From positions 1,208,755 through 1,272,754 of the forward strand of contig NZ_JAMJWD020000001.1 of assembly GCF_023554255.2 (NCBI RefSeq): a DNA stretch of 64,000 nucleotides, read 5' to 3'. Source of the DNA: Phyllobacterium sp. 21LDTY02-6 (lineage in GTDB: Bacteria > Pseudomonadota > Alphaproteobacteria > Rhizobiales > Rhizobiaceae). The notes under the pieces were generated by a model. That model was not told where the DNA came from. It did no database searches and saw nothing but the letters and a program-made list of their open reading frames with translations. The position numbers and the translations under genes were made by a program. Positions within the stretch are counted from its first letter, which is position 1, and each line of letters begins with the position of its first letter. Of the stretch, positions 29,430-39,902 are shown one piece after another.

Positions 29430-31523
29430 CTATTCGGCTGCCTGCTTGAAGCCGCCCTTGGCGAGCGCGGAACATTCGGCCATGACAGCCGAGGCACGTG
29501 CGATCGGGTTGGTCAGGTAGAAATCGGCGACGGGCGAAACGAAACCGGTCTTGTCGACAGGCCCGGTCACGCTCGCCAGCTTCCTTATATCGTCAGGGTT
29601 CCCAGCCTCAATCGTATCAATTGCCGCAAGGTGTGGATATTCGCCGTAAAGACGGGCACGCAGCGCCGCGAGCGAGTCGAAGGGCAGCTTCTGGCCAAGT
29701 ACATCCGACAGGGCGCGCAGGATCGCCCAATCCTCCTTGGCGTCGCCGGGCGCGAAGCCGGCGCGGGCCGCCATCTGCACCCGTCCTTCCGTATTCACAT
29801 AGGTTCCGGACTTCTCCGTATAGGCGGCGCCCGGCAGGATCACGTCGGCATTGTGCGCGCCCTGATCGCCATGCGTGCCGATATAGACCGTGAAGGCCCT
29901 ATTGCCCTCGGCGGACCGGTCGCCCCAGTTCAATTCATCCGCGCCGAGCAGGAACACGACGTCCATCGCATCCTTCATCTCGGCGACCGTCTTGCCGCCT
30001 TCGCCGGGCACGAAGCCGATGTCGAGCGCGCCGACGCGGCTGGCAGCCGTGTGGATCACGCCGAAACCGTTCCAGTCCGCGCCGATCGCAGCGGTATCGG
30101 CGGCGAGCTTCGCTGCCAGTCCAAGCACCGCAGCGCTGTCCGGGCGGTTCAGCGCGCCCTGCCCGATCAGGATCATCGGGTTCTTGGCCTTCTGCAGCAC
30201 GGAAAGGAACTTGAGCGAACCGGCCGCGAGATCGGCGAGCGTTTCCGCCCCGGCGCCGAGATATTCGTAGTTGAAGCGCATGTCGGCCTTCTCGCCGATG
30301 ACGGCGATCGGAATGCCCGCCGCACGCCAGCGCTTGCGGATGCGCGCATTGAGCAGCGACGCTTCAAAGCGCGGATTGGAGCCGATGATCAGGATGGCGT
30401 CGGCCTGTTCGATACCGTCGATCGTCGGATTGAAGACATAGCTCGCGCGGCCATTGGCGTTGGTGAGGACCGAACCGTCCTGCCGGGCGTCGATATTGGC
30501 CGAGCCGAGCGACTGCATCAGCTGCTTCAGCGCATACATTTCCTCGACGGTCGCAAGATCGCCGGCAATTGCGCCGATCCTGTCGCCGCTCGTCGCCGAA
30601 ACCGCTGCCTTGATCGCGGCGAAGGCCTCCGGCCAGGTGGCTGCGACAAGCCTGCCATTCGTGCGCACATAGGGGCGGTCGAGGCGCTGCGTGCGCAGTC
30701 CGTCCCAGATGAAGCGGGTCTTGTCGGAAATCCACTCTTCATTGACCTGTTCGTTGACGCGCGGCAGGATACGCATGACTTCGCGGCCACGCGTATCGAC
30801 GCGGATAGCGGAACCGACGGCGTCCATGACGTCGATCGATTCGGTCTTGCTCAGCTCCCACGGACGCGCCTGGAAGGCGTAGGGCTTGGACGTCAGCGCA
30901 CCAACCGGGCAGAGGTCGATGACATTGCCCTGCAGTTCGGAGGTCATCGCCTGCTCGAGATAGGTGGTGATCTCGGCATCTTCGCCGCGGCCGATCAGCC
31001 CCAGTTCCGAAATGCCGGCAACTTCCGTGGTGAAGCGGACGCAGCGCGTGCAATGGATGCAGCGGGTCATGATCGTCTTGACCAGCGGCCCGATATATTT
31101 GTCCTCGACGGCGCGCTTGTTCTCCTTGTAGCGCGAAGAATCGACGCCAAAGGCCATCGCCTGGTCCTGCAGGTCGCACTCGCCGCCCTGGTCGCAGATC
31201 GGGCAATCCAGCGGGTGGTTGATCAGCAGGAACTCCATCACGCCTTCGCGGGCCTTCTTGACCATGGGCGTATTGGTGAAGATTTCCGGCGTCTCGCCGT
31301 TCGGACCCGGGCGCAGATCGCGCACGCCCATGGCGCAGGATGCGGCAGGCTTGGGCGGCCCGCCCTTCACCTCGATGAGGCACATGCGGCAATTGCCGGC
31401 GATCGACAGGCGCTCATGGAAGCAGAAGCGCGGCACCTCGGCGCCTGCCGCTTCCGCTGCCTGCAGCAGCGTGTAGTGATCCGGTACCTCAAGCTCGTTA
31501 CCGTCGACTTTGATCTTCGCCAT
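29430..31523 (-). CDS. nuoG: NADH-quinone oxidoreductase subunit G
   Basis: 697 residues. N-terminal 2Fe-2S domain ([15 protein letters not shown]), His-Cys 4Fe-4S cluster ([14 protein letters not shown]) and a further 4Fe-4S domain (CIHCTRC), followed by a molybdopterin-oxidoreductase-like domain. It carries electrons along the peripheral arm. A 163-base gap separates it from the helix-hairpin-helix gene upstream. Confidence 0.95.
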   Translation of the reverse strand: MAKIKVDGNELEVPDHYTLLQAAEAAGAEVPRFCFHERLSIAGNCRMCLIEVKGGPPKPAASCAMGVRDLRPGPNGETPEIFTNTPMVKKAREGVMEFLLINHPLDCPICDQGGECDLQDQAMAFGVDSSRYKENKRAVEDKYIGPLVKTIMTRCIHCTRCVRFTTEVAGISELGLIGRGEDAEITTYLEQAMTSELQGNVIDLCPVGALTSKPYAFQARPWELSKTESIDVMDAVGSAIRVDTRGREVMRILPRVNEQVNEEWISDKTRFIWDGLRTQRLDRPYVRTNGRLVAATWPEAFAAIKAAVSATSGDRIGAIAGDLATVEEMYALKQLMQSLGSANIDARQDGSVLTNANGRASYVFNPTIDGIEQADAILIIGSNPRFEASLLNARIRKRWRAAGIPIAVIGEKADMRFNYEYLGAGAETLADLAAGSLKFLSVLQKAKNPMILIGQGALNRPDSAAVLGLAAKLAADTAAIGADWNGFGVIHTAASRVGALDIGFVPGEGGKTVAEMKDAMDVVFLLGADELNWGDRSAEGNRAFTVYIGTHGDQGAHNADVILPGAAYTEKSGTYVNTEGRVQMAARAGFAPGDAKEDWAILRALSDVLGQKLPFDSLAALRARLYGEYPHLAAIDTIEAGNPDDIRKLASVTGPVDKTGFVSPVADFYLTNPIARASAVMAECSALAKGGFKQAAE

Positions 31524-31686
31524 TATTCTTCTCCGGCACCTGTTGCCGCTTCAAAAGCTGCATGCACATCCGCAAAACCGGTACCGGCATCAAGCGGCAC
31601 CAAGGCGCGGATATCAGTCCCCGACCTGCCCCGGCAAAGCCCTGCCGGCTGGTCGTCGAACAATCTTCCAATTTCTCCGGACAGCA
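31524..31686 (-). other. Gap between the HhH gene and nuoG
   Basis: No open frame of note and no clear hairpin or promoter. It may be the untranslated remains of the C terminus of the inserted gene. Confidence 0.3.
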
Positions 31687-32253
31687 TCAGCGCGCTCCAT
31701 CCGATATGACGAGCGCCGCCGCCTGGCCGGTCCAGTCGTCGCGCCGGATACGGCCGCCAAGCCGCAACCGCGCATCGATCTCGGCTATTTCTTCCGAGGT
31801 CCAGGCCGCCACCTGTTCATAGGTGAAGATGCCCATCCCATTCAGCACCTGCTCGGCCTTGGGACCAAGGCCGGAAATCCGCTTCAGATCGTCCTTGACG
31901 GCAATGGCGGACGATACTTCTTTCTTTTCCAATGCTTGCACCGGAGTCTTCACCTGATCCGTGATATCCGGCCGGGCGCGGATCATCTGTTTCAGCCGGT
32001 CGAGTTCGTCAGCGCGTTCGCCCCGCGAGGGCTGGGCCGGAACATGGGCCTCCCCCGTCCGCGCAGCGTCGAGGCCGCCGGCGAGCGCACCTGCCCAGAA
32101 CCCCCAGAACTGGCTGGCAACACCGAGACCGACGACCGAGGCCGCAGCCGCGGCGCCCATGACGGGGCCGAACAGATTGGCAGCCGGAGCGAACTGTCGT
32201 GGCAGCAGCGCCATGACATCGACTTCGCTCGTCCTGTTCCGGGATTTGCTCAT
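31687..32253 (-). CDS. Helix-hairpin-helix protein inserted between nuoF and nuoG
   Basis: 188 residues. A Gly/Ala-rich hydrophobic segment (about 20-65) is followed by a charged linker and a C-terminal helix-hairpin-helix domain (about 120-180: DDLKRISGLGPKAEQVLNGM). This resembles the COG3743 group annotated as predicted 5' DNA nuclease-like, found in rhizobial nuo operons. The same domain ends nuoE two genes upstream. ATG 32253 has a GAGGCGG site inside the end of nuoF. No nuclease residues can be assigned. A role in complex I is unproven. Confidence 0.75.
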   Translation of the reverse strand: MSKSRNRTSEVDVMALLPRQFAPAANLFGPVMGAAAAASVVGLGVASQFWGFWAGALAGGLDAARTGEAHVPAQPSRGERADELDRLKQMIRARPDITDQVKTPVQALEKKEVSSAIAVKDDLKRISGLGPKAEQVLNGMGIFTYEQVAAWTSEEIAEIDARLRLGGRIRRDDWTGQAAALVISDGAR

Positions 32254-32264
32254 CGGCGTCCGCC

Positions 32265-33566
32265 TCACTCTGCCGCGACGAGAACGGGGCTGGCCGAGGC
32301 ATTGCGCGAGAACTCGTCGATACGCCGCTCGATTTCCGGGCGGAAGTGACGGATGAGTCCCTGCACCGGCCAGGCGGCCGCGTCGCCGAGCGCACAGATG
32401 GTATGGCCCTCAATCTGCTTGGTCACGTCGAGCAGCATGTCGATTTCGCGCTTCTGGGCATTGCCGGTGACCATGCGTTCCATGACCCGCCACATCCAGC
32501 CGGTGCCTTCGCGGCATGGCGTGCACTGGCCGCAGCTCTCATGCTTGAAGAAGTAGGACAGCCGCGCAATCGCCCGCACGATGTCGGTGGACTTGTCCAT
32601 GACGATGACGGCAGCCGTGCCGAAGGAGGATTTCACCCCGCGCAGGCCATCGAAATCCATCGGGCAATCGATGATGTCCGCCGCGGGGACGACCGGGCAG
32701 GATGCGCCGCCGGGGATGACCGCCAGCAGGTTGTCCCAGCCGCCGCGAATGCCGCCAGCATGCTTCTCGATCAGTTCGCGGAACGGGATGCCCATTGCCT
32801 CTTCGACCGTGCAGGGACGGTTGACGTGGCCCGAGACCATGAACAGCTTGGTGCCGACATTGTTCGGGCGGCCGATGCTGGAGAACCAGGAAGCGCCGCG
32901 GCGCAGGATCGTCGGCGCAACGGCAATGGATTCGACGTTGTTGACCGTCGTCGGGCAGCCGTAGAGACCCATATTGGCCGGGAATGGCGGCTTCAGCCGT
33001 GGCTGGCCCTTCTTGCCTTCAAGGCTTTCGAGCAGCGCGGTCTCCTCGCCGCAGATATAGGCGCCGGCGCCATGATGGACGAAGATGTCGTAATCCCAGC
33101 CGTTCTTGTTGTTCTTGCCGAGCAGGCCCGCATCGTAGCACTCGTCGATCGCCCGCTGCAGCGCCTCGCGCTCGCGAATGTATTCGCCGCGGACATAGAT
33201 GTAGCAGGTGTGCGCGCCCATGGCGAAACCGGCGATGAGGCAGCCTTCGATCAGCGTGTGCGGATCGTGCCGCATAATATCGCGGTCCTTGCAGGTGCCG
33301 GGCTCGGATTCGTCGGCATTGATGACGAGATAATGCGGACGGCCATCGCTTTCCTTCGGCATGAAGGACCATTTAAGCCCGGTCGGGAAGCCGGCACCGC
33401 CGCGCCCGCGCAGGCCGGAAGCCTTCATTTCCTCGATGATCCAGTCCCTGCCCTTGGCGATGATGCCGGCAGTGCCGTCCCAATGGCCACGAGACATTGC
33501 GCCCTTCAACGATTTGTCGTGAAGGCCATAAATATTGGTGAAGATGCGGTCTTTATCAGCAAGCAT
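32265..33566 (-). CDS. nuoF: NADH-quinone oxidoreductase subunit F
   Basis: 433 residues. Binds NADH and FMN ([13 protein letters not shown] and [13 protein letters not shown]) and 4Fe-4S cluster N3 ([10 protein letters not shown]). It is the electron entry point of complex I. 57 bases separate it from nuoE. Confidence 0.96.
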   Translation of the reverse strand: MLADKDRIFTNIYGLHDKSLKGAMSRGHWDGTAGIIAKGRDWIIEEMKASGLRGRGGAGFPTGLKWSFMPKESDGRPHYLVINADESEPGTCKDRDIMRHDPHTLIEGCLIAGFAMGAHTCYIYVRGEYIREREALQRAIDECYDAGLLGKNNKNGWDYDIFVHHGAGAYICGEETALLESLEGKKGQPRLKPPFPANMGLYGCPTTVNNVESIAVAPTILRRGASWFSSIGRPNNVGTKLFMVSGHVNRPCTVEEAMGIPFRELIEKHAGGIRGGWDNLLAVIPGGASCPVVPAADIIDCPMDFDGLRGVKSSFGTAAVIVMDKSTDIVRAIARLSYFFKHESCGQCTPCREGTGWMWRVMERMVTGNAQKREIDMLLDVTKQIEGHTICALGDAAAWPVQGLIRHFRPEIERRIDEFSRNASASPVLVAAE

Positions 33567-33623
33567 TTCACACCGTCCTATTCTCTTCGTGCACCTGTCG
33601 AACGCCGGAAGCGTCCGAATTCA

Positions 33624-34796
33624 TCATCGCGGCGTCTTGCCGAATACCCTGATGTATTCCGCTTCGCCGCCCTTGGCCAATGCCTTGGCCTGTTTCACCC
33701 ATTCCTCGCGCTCGATGCGGCCGTGGAACTTCAGATAGCCGTCGACCCATTCGCGCTCGGCCTTCTTCCACGACGCGATCTGCGCATAGGTGAATATGCC
33801 CAGTTCATGCAAAGTCTGCTCGATCTTCGGCCCGACGCCGGAAATCAGCTTCAAATCGTCGACCTGCGCCGGACGCTCGACGGCAGCCGGCCGGTTCCTG
33901 TCGGTCAGAGACAGGGCCTTCGGGTCCGCCTCGATCGACTGTACCGTTGGTTTCTCGCCAGGCGAACCCTCTGCCAGCGGCGGGTTCTTGATGGTCCGCC
34001 GCGTGGTCGATTGTTTCGGCGCAGGCGTGGACGTGGCGGCTTCCGCGCCTTTCGGCGCCTTCACCGTGGATGGCGACTTGATCGCGGGATCGGTCGCCTC
34101 CGCATGGGTCACGGGCTTGGCGGCGTTGGAAGGGGGCACCGCCGCCGCTCCCGCATCGCCGGACGATGCCTTGTTGGCGTTGGCCGCCCTTTCGGTCAGC
34201 GAGGTCAATCCGCCTTCGGGCGCGGAGAAATGCCGTTCGATCTGCGGCCCTACCGGCAGTTCGGCGCCCTTGCCCGCCTCATAGGCATCGATGATCTCTT
34301 CGAGGCGCTCCGGCGTCAGATCTTCGTAGGTATCCTTGAAAACCATGACCATCGGGGCGTTGACGCAGGCACCGAGGCATTCCACCTCTTCCCATGACAG
34401 CGTGCCGCTCTCGTTGAGATGGAACTGTTCATGATGGATCTTGCTCTGGCAGACCTTCTTCAGGTCCTCCGAGCCGCGCAGCATGCAGGGCGTCGTGCCG
34501 CAGACCTGGATATGCGCGCGCGTCCCGACCGGCTTCAGCTGGAACTGCGTATAGAATGTCGCGACTTCCAGCACGCGGATCATCGGCATGTCGAGCATTT
34601 CGGCGACATGCTCGATGGCGGCCTTCGTCACCCAGCCTTCCTGCTCCTGCGCCCGCATCAGCAGCGGTATCACAGCGGATTGTTCGCGGCCCTTGGGATA
34701 TTTCTTGATTGCAAGCTTCGCCCAGGCGCTGTTTTCGCGGTTGAACGCGAATGTCCCCGGCTGGAAATTATCTTCTGCGAGACGACGGACTGACAT
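33624..34796 (-). CDS. nuoE: NADH-quinone oxidoreductase subunit E with C-terminal HhH extension
   Basis: 390 residues, much longer than the roughly 165 of E. coli NuoE. Residues 1-200 are the thioredoxin-like 2Fe-2S domain with CGTTPCMLRG and CLGACVNAPM. A Pro/Thr/Ala-rich linker follows (about 200-305), then a helix-hairpin-helix domain (about 310-370: DDLKLISGVGPKIEQTLHEL) that is a paralogue of the gene between nuoF and nuoG. Long rhizobial NuoE proteins with such tails are known; the tail's function is not. ATG 34796 overlaps the nuoD stop. Confidence 0.92.
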   Translation of the reverse strand: MSVRRLAEDNFQPGTFAFNRENSAWAKLAIKKYPKGREQSAVIPLLMRAQEQEGWVTKAAIEHVAEMLDMPMIRVLEVATFYTQFQLKPVGTRAHIQVCGTTPCMLRGSEDLKKVCQSKIHHEQFHLNESGTLSWEEVECLGACVNAPMVMVFKDTYEDLTPERLEEIIDAYEAGKGAELPVGPQIERHFSAPEGGLTSLTERAANANKASSGDAGAAAVPPSNAAKPVTHAEATDPAIKSPSTVKAPKGAEAATSTPAPKQSTTRRTIKNPPLAEGSPGEKPTVQSIEADPKALSLTDRNRPAAVERPAQVDDLKLISGVGPKIEQTLHELGIFTYAQIASWKKAEREWVDGYLKFHGRIEREEWVKQAKALAKGGEAEYIRVFGKTPR

Positions 34797-35986
34797 TAAC
34801 GATCAACCTCACCAAATACGATATCGAGCGAGCCGAGCACGGCGGAAACGTCGGCCAGCATATGACCACGGCACAGGAAATCCATGGCTTGAAGATGGGC
34901 GAAACCGGGCGCGCGCAGCTTGACGCGATAGGGCTTGTTGGAACCATCGGCGACGACGAACACGCCGAATTCGCCCTTCGGGGCTTCCACGGCGGCGTAA
35001 ACTTCGCCGGCGGGAACGTGATAGCCTTCCGTATAGAGCTTGAAGTGATGGATGAGCGCTTCCATCGAACGCTTCATCTCGCCGCGCTTCGGCGGCACGA
35101 TCTTGGCGGAGGTGTTGGACACCGGCCCGACCTTCTCGGCACCGAGCAGCCGGTCGACGCACTGGCGCATGATGCGAACCGACTGGCGCATCTCTTCCAT
35201 GCGGATCAGATAGCGGTCGTAGCAATCGCCATTCTTGCCGATCGGTACATCGAACTCCATCTCGGAATAGCACTCATAGGGCTGCGATTTGCGCAGGTCC
35301 CACGCGGCGCCGGAACCACGGACCATGACGCCGGAGAATCCCCAGGCCCAGGCCTCTTCCAGCGAAACGACGCCGATATCGACGTTGCGCTGCTTGAAGA
35401 TGCGGTTCGGCGTGATCAGATCGTCGAGGTTCTTGACGGTCTCAAGGAACGGATCGCACCATTTGCCGATATCTTCGATCAGCTGGTCCGGCACGTCCTG
35501 ATGGACGCCGCCCGGACGGAAATAGGCCGCGTGCATGCGGGCGCCGCTCGCGCGCTCGTAGAAGACCATCAGCTTCTCGCGTTCTTCGAAGCCCCACAGC
35601 GGCGGCGTCAGCGCGCCGACGTCCATGGCCTGCGTGGTGACGTTGAGAAGATGCGAGAGAATACGGCCGATCTCGGAGAAAAGCACACGGATCAGCTGGC
35701 CGCGCATCGGCACTTCGAGGCCGAGCAGACGCTCCACCGCGAGCGCGAAGGCATGTTCCTGGTTCATCGGCGCCACGTAATCGAGGCGGTCGAGATAGGG
35801 CACGGCCTGAAGATAGGTCTTGGCTTCCATCAGCTTTTCGGTGCCGCGGTGCAGAAGACCGATATGCGGGTCCACGCGCGCGACCACCTCGCCATCCAGC
35901 TCAAGCACAAGGCGCAGAACGCCGTGCGCCGCAGGATGTTGCGGCCCGAAATTGATGTTGAAGTTGCGAACGTTGTGTTCAGTCAT
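34796..35986 (-). CDS. nuoD: NADH-quinone oxidoreductase subunit D
   Basis: 396 residues, 49-kDa-type subunit lining the quinone site. Begins [22 protein letters not shown]; the GPQHPAAHG loop with its His is the quinone-binding loop. ATG 35986 is standard; the longer frame adds unrelated residues. One base is shared with nuoE. Confidence 0.96.
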   Translation of the reverse strand: MTEHNVRNFNINFGPQHPAAHGVLRLVLELDGEVVARVDPHIGLLHRGTEKLMEAKTYLQAVPYLDRLDYVAPMNQEHAFALAVERLLGLEVPMRGQLIRVLFSEIGRILSHLLNVTTQAMDVGALTPPLWGFEEREKLMVFYERASGARMHAAYFRPGGVHQDVPDQLIEDIGKWCDPFLETVKNLDDLITPNRIFKQRNVDIGVVSLEEAWAWGFSGVMVRGSGAAWDLRKSQPYECYSEMEFDVPIGKNGDCYDRYLIRMEEMRQSVRIMRQCVDRLLGAEKVGPVSNTSAKIVPPKRGEMKRSMEALIHHFKLYTEGYHVPAGEVYAAVEAPKGEFGVFVVADGSNKPYRVKLRAPGFAHLQAMDFLCRGHMLADVSAVLGSLDIVFGEVDR

Positions 35987-36072
35987 CGCTAGGCCATTTC
36001 TTGAAACTGACGATCCAAAGCAGGATTCAGGCAAACAGGCGGGATTTTGGAGAACGAACCCACTGTCTCCCC

Positions 36073-36687
36073 CTATTGCTTCGCTTTTTCGTCGCCCGGA
36101 AGCACATAATCCGTGCCTTCCCATGGTGACTCGAAATCGAACTTACGGAATTCCTGACGCAATTCGACGGGCTCGTAGACGACCCGCTTCATCTCGTCAT
36201 CGTAGCGAACTTCGACGAAACCGGTAAGCGGGAAATCCTTGCGCAGCGGATGTCCCTCGAAACCGTAATCGGTGAGAATCCGGCGCAGATCCGGATGGCC
36301 GGAGAACAGCACGCCGTAAAGGTCGTAGGTCTCGCGCTCATACCAGTCGGCGCCCGGATAGACCGGCGTCGCCGACGGTATCGGCGTATCCTCGTCCGTC
36401 GCGACCTTGACGCGGACGCGCAAGTTCTGCCGTGGCGACAGAAGGTGGTAGACCACGTCGAACCGGTGCACCCGCGACGGATAGTCGACGCCGCAAATGT
36501 CGATGAGGCATACGAACTGGCACTGCACATCGTCGCGCAGGAAGGTCAGAAGGTCGAGCAGGCCGTCCCTCTCCACCTCGAGATTGAGTTCGCCATAGGC
36601 GACCTCGACCGATTTGAGCGACAGCGCAGGCTTTTCGCTCAGATAGGCTGAAAGCTCGGTCAGCGCTTCTTCGAACATCGTCACCAT
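36073..36687 (-). CDS. nuoC: NADH-quinone oxidoreductase subunit C
   Basis: 204 residues, 30-kDa-type subunit of the peripheral arm. The conserved signature [22 protein letters not shown] is present. It is separate from NuoD, as usual in alphaproteobacteria. ATG 36687 and ATG 36678 are both possible starts. The gap to nuoB is one base. Confidence 0.95.
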   Translation of the reverse strand: MVTMFEEALTELSAYLSEKPALSLKSVEVAYGELNLEVERDGLLDLLTFLRDDVQCQFVCLIDICGVDYPSRVHRFDVVYHLLSPRQNLRVRVKVATDEDTPIPSATPVYPGADWYERETYDLYGVLFSGHPDLRRILTDYGFEGHPLRKDFPLTGFVEVRYDDEMKRVVYEPVELRQEFRKFDFESPWEGTDYVLPGDEKAKQ

Positions 36688-36688
36688 C

Positions 36689-37270
36689 CTATCGCTCGAT
36701 CGTCCCGGTGCGGCGGATCTTCTTCTGCAGCATCAGGACGCCGTAGAGCAGCGCTTCCGCCGTGGGCGGGCAGCCCGGCACGTAGATATCGACCGGCACC
36801 ACGCGGTCGCAGCCACGCACCACCGAATAGGAATAGTGATAATAGCCGCCGCCATTGGCGCAGGAGCCCATGGAGATGACATAGCGCGGCTCCGGCATCT
36901 GGTCGTAGACCTTGCGAAGCGCAGGCGCCATCTTGTTCGTCAGCGTGCCGGCGACGATCATCACGTCGGACTGGCGCGGTGAGGCGCGCGGCGCGAAGCC
37001 GAAACGCTCGCCGTCATAGCGCGGCATGGAGGTGTGCATCATTTCCACGGCGCAGCAGGCGAGACCGAAGGTCATCCACATCAGCGAACCGGTGCGCGCC
37101 CAGGTGACGAGCGCATCGGCCGAAGTCAGGATGAAACCCTTGTCGGCCAGCTCATTGTTTATCTCGCCGAAGAAAGCATCGTCGGAGCCGATCGGCTTGC
37201 CCGAATTCGGGTCGATTATACCTTTTGGCTGCGGCGCAACCAGGGTGGTATTGCTGTTGGTCAATCCCAT
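36689..37270 (-). CDS. nuoB: NADH-quinone oxidoreductase subunit B
   Basis: 193 residues. Binds cluster N2, which reduces quinone, through the tandem Cys of LACCAVEM and the Cys of [11 protein letters not shown] and [13 protein letters not shown] 37270 (MGLTNSNT) is chosen with a GAAGGGAG site upstream. It overlaps the end of nuoA by 10 bases. Confidence 0.95.
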   Translation of the reverse strand: MGLTNSNTTLVAPQPKGIIDPNSGKPIGSDDAFFGEINNELADKGFILTSADALVTWARTGSLMWMTFGLACCAVEMMHTSMPRYDGERFGFAPRASPRQSDVMIVAGTLTNKMAPALRKVYDQMPEPRYVISMGSCANGGGYYHYSYSVVRGCDRVVPVDIYVPGCPPTAEALLYGVLMLQKKIRRTGTIER

Positions 37271-37626
37271 TCCAGCGCTCCCTTCTTCCATTCATAAATG
37301 AAGCCGATCGTCAGCACGGCCAGGAAAACCATCATCGACCAGAAGCCGAACCATCCGACGGCGCCGAACGATATCGCCCAGGGGAAGAGAAAGGCCACTT
37401 CGAGATCGAAGATGATGAACAGGATCGAGACGAGGTAGAAGCGAACGTCGAACTTCATGCGGGCGTCGTCGAAAGCATTGAAGCCGCATTCATAGGCCGA
37501 GAGCTTCTCGGCGTCCGGCGCGCTATATGCCACCAGGAATGGGGCGACAAGAAGCGCCACACCAATCAGCAGCGCCACACCGATAAAGATTACGATGGGC
37601 AGATAGGAACTTAAGAGCTCGTTCAT
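37261..37626 (-). CDS. nuoA: NADH-quinone oxidoreductase subunit A
   Basis: 121 residues, three membrane helices. First gene of the operon. The conserved loop [20 protein letters not shown] contains the Cys exposed in the deactive state. The acidic residues of [14 protein letters not shown] are present. Confidence 0.95.
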   Translation of the reverse strand: MNELLSSYLPIVIFIGVALLIGVALLVAPFLVAYSAPDAEKLSAYECGFNAFDDARMKFDVRFYLVSILFIIFDLEVAFLFPWAISFGAVGWFGFWSMMVFLAVLTIGFIYEWKKGALEWD

Positions 37627-38063
37627 GATCCGTCTTTTTCCGCCTATTGAACTCAGGCTGACAAGAATGCCATGTCATAAAAACAGTCGCCGCAAACACG
37701 CGACAGGCCACGCCAACCTTCCGGCTGGACGTTGGGCGAGGGTTAGCGCGTTAGCGCCAAGCACGCAAGTGCAACAATCACGTTCTGAACCGCCCCTACC
37801 CGCTGCAGAATATGCGCCCAGCCTGCAAAAACACCAGCAAAAATCACGATTCTTCTCACTTTCTGATCGAAAATCACCCTAAAAACGCTCTTTAGAATGA
37901 TATTAATGTGACCCGGTTCCTTCGCCGCACCGACCTCTAAAATCCTAACTGCGACATTCGGTCCTACGAACGATCCGGGCCGGTCCTGCGAACGATCCAT
38001 GCACGGTCAGGAGGCGGCAATAAACCGGGTAGCGGACATCGGGCCAGGCATCGGAATTGCCGG
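37627..38063. other. Intergenic region upstream of nuoA
   Basis: No gene is convincing in these 437 bases. The interval must hold the nuo operon promoter on the minus strand, but I find no clear CTTGAC/CTATAT pair. TTAGCGC occurs twice near 37742-37755. A 17-bp direct repeat is listed separately. Confidence 0.5.
37960..37998. repeat. 17-bp direct repeat upstream of nuoA
   Basis: GGTCCTACGAACGATCC (37960-37976) and GGTCCTGCGAACGATCC (37982-37998) differ by one base and are spaced 22 bases apart, two helical turns. Such spacing can present adjacent protein sites on one face. Confidence 0.45.
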
Positions 38064-39293
38064 CTAGCCCTGGACGCCCGCAAGCGGCTCGAGCGCCATC
38101 TCCTGGTCGAGCACCTCGCCGATCTCCGCCGGGGTATTCGCGCGCCGCCCGCGGCTGTCCAGCCATGCCGACCAGGCCGCAAAGCCGAGGCCGACAACGG
38201 CAAGCGCAGCGCCGACGAAGGGAAGCTGCTGATAGGAGACGCCGAGCGTCAGCGCGGCGCCGCCGATCCAGGCGCCGGCGGCATTGCCGAAATTGAAGGC
38301 GCCCTGATTGAGCGTGGCCGCAAGGTTTGGCGCTTCGTCGGCCGATTCCACCACCCGCATCTGCAGCGGCGGAACGATGACGAAGGTCAGGACGCCCCAG
38401 AAGAACACCAGCACGATCGTCGCCGTGGCAAAGCCCGCGACCTCGGCCAGGACGACATGCGTCACGGCAAGGGCGACCAGCGTCGCCAACACCGTCGGCA
38501 TCAGCTTCCAGTCGGCCAGCCTGCCGCCGACCACATTGCCGACGGTCATGCCCGCGCCGAAGAGCAGCAGTACCCAGGTGACGCTGCCGGTCGAAATGCC
38601 GGAAACATCGGTCAGGATCGGCTTGATATAGGTGAAGACCGCAAACAGGCTGCCTGACGCCAGCGCCGATATCAGCATGGCGAGCCAGACCTGCAGCTTG
38701 GCCAGAACCTTGACCTCATTGAGTATGCCCGCCCCCTTCTGCCCCTCGCCCGCCGACGGCACCAGGACATGGATCGCGATGACCGCGGCAATGCCTATGA
38801 CGACGACGGCAAAGAAGGTCGAGCGCCAGCCATAGACTTCGCCGAGCGCCGTGCCGGCCGGCACGCCGAGAATATTGGCAAGGGTCAGGCCGGCAAACAT
38901 CAGGGCGATCGCGCTGGCCCGCTTGTGGCGTGGCACGAGGCTGGCCGCGACAACGGAACCGATGCCGAAGAACGCTCCATGTCCAAAGGCGGTCACGACG
39001 CGCGCCAGCATCAGCAGCCAGTAGTTCGGCGCGATGGCGCAGAAGAGATTGCCGATGACGAACAGCATGGCCAGCCCGACCAGTACCGGCTTGCGCGGCA
39101 TCGATGCGGTGGCGATGGCGATGATCGGCGCGCCGAGAACGACGCCGAGCGCATAGCCGGTGACCAGCAGGCCGGCGCTCGGGATCGAAACCGACAGGTC
39201 GGCGGCGACTTCGGGCAGAAGTCCCATGATCACGAATTCGGTGGTTCCGATACAGAAGGAGGCTATCGCTAGGGCGAGAATCGGCAAGGGCAT
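38064..39293 (-). CDS. MFS efflux transporter, AraJ/DHA1-like
   Basis: 409 residues with twelve membrane helices. The start (ALAIASFCIGTTEFVIMGLL) is typical of the AraJ and sugar-efflux or drug-efflux branch of the DHA1 family, whose substrate varies. ATG 39293 is chosen over TTG 39353, which would place the start near the operator. A 25-bp palindrome lies 67 bases upstream, implying control by an HTH repressor not encoded next to it. Confidence 0.85.
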   Translation of the reverse strand: MPLPILALAIASFCIGTTEFVIMGLLPEVAADLSVSIPSAGLLVTGYALGVVLGAPIIAIATASMPRKPVLVGLAMLFVIGNLFCAIAPNYWLLMLARVVTAFGHGAFFGIGSVVAASLVPRHKRASAIALMFAGLTLANILGVPAGTALGEVYGWRSTFFAVVVIGIAAVIAIHVLVPSAGEGQKGAGILNEVKVLAKLQVWLAMLISALASGSLFAVFTYIKPILTDVSGISTGSVTWVLLLFGAGMTVGNVVGGRLADWKLMPTVLATLVALAVTHVVLAEVAGFATATIVLVFFWGVLTFVIVPPLQMRVVESADEAPNLAATLNQGAFNFGNAAGAWIGGAALTLGVSYQQLPFVGAALAVVGLGFAAWSAWLDSRGRRANTPAEIGEVLDQEMALEPLAGVQG

Positions 39294-39359
39294 GGCTGGG
39301 GACCGCAGAAGGTTGAAAAATGCGATGCTGCATTGGGGCCGGTGCGCGCACAAATGATA

Positions 39360-39384
39360 TTAATGCAACGCAGCGTTGCATTAA
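39360..39384. promoter_or_regulatory. 25-bp perfect palindromic operator
   Basis: TTAATGCAACGC, one central A, then GCGTTGCATTAA: 12 bp of perfect dyad symmetry. Its size fits a TetR- or MarR-type homodimer. It lies 67 bases upstream of the MFS ATG and downstream of the lipoprotein gene. Confidence 0.7.
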
Positions 39385-39428
39385 CGGACAGGCTGCTTGC
39401 AGCTACCGGTTTTCAGGCTGTTGGCGGG

Positions 39429-39785
39429 CTATTGGCCTTCCACCGTCTGGCCCTCGATATCCTTGAGGTCCTGCGCCTGCTGCTCGCGCAATTGCCTTAT
39501 CTCCGCCTGTTTGCGCGCCGCGGCTGCCGGGTCTGCCGACGGGCCAGCCTGCCTGCCCTTGGCGGCGGCGAGGCGCTGTTGCAGCGCAGTCTTCTCCTCG
39601 GGCGTGAATTGAGTCGTCTCGCCCTTCGGGTCCGGAGTGAAGTGCGGATAGGTGCCGGTATTGACCGGGCCGACCAGCGGCGAGCTGGCACCCGGCGCCG
39701 GAGGCGTATTGGCGCAGGCGCTCAAGGCCGCAATCAGGGATGCAACTGCCAAGCCACGGGCAAGCGGTTCAAGCGTCATAATCAT
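39429..39785 (-). CDS. Lipoprotein with Ala/Gln-rich tail
   Basis: 118 residues. The signal peptide ends in lipobox LSAC (Cys24), with Ala following, so outer-membrane sorting is likely. A Pro-rich segment precedes a charged, helical C-terminal part rich in Glu, Gln and Arg (AARKQAEIRQLREQQAQD). ATG 39785 has AGGA seven bases upstream. It is divergent from phaC. No recognised family. Confidence 0.75.
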   Translation of the reverse strand: MIMTLEPLARGLAVASLIAALSACANTPPAPGASSPLVGPVNTGTYPHFTPDPKGETTQFTPEEKTALQQRLAAAKGRQAGPSADPAAAARKQAEIRQLREQQAQDLKDIEGQTVEGQ

Positions 39786-39902
39786 CGTTTATCCTGACTG
39801 CTGTATCGATATTTCTCATGGCTACACCAATTGCGCCTTGGAGGGATAGCACCATCTTATGTTATCATGTCAAGAATGCTGTGACCGGGAGGAAGCGACT
39901 GC

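Noticed and set aside
37624-37640. GTTC-N7-GTCT next to the nuoA start
   Set aside because: One half-site is imperfect and it lies at the coding start; not a credible LexA operator.
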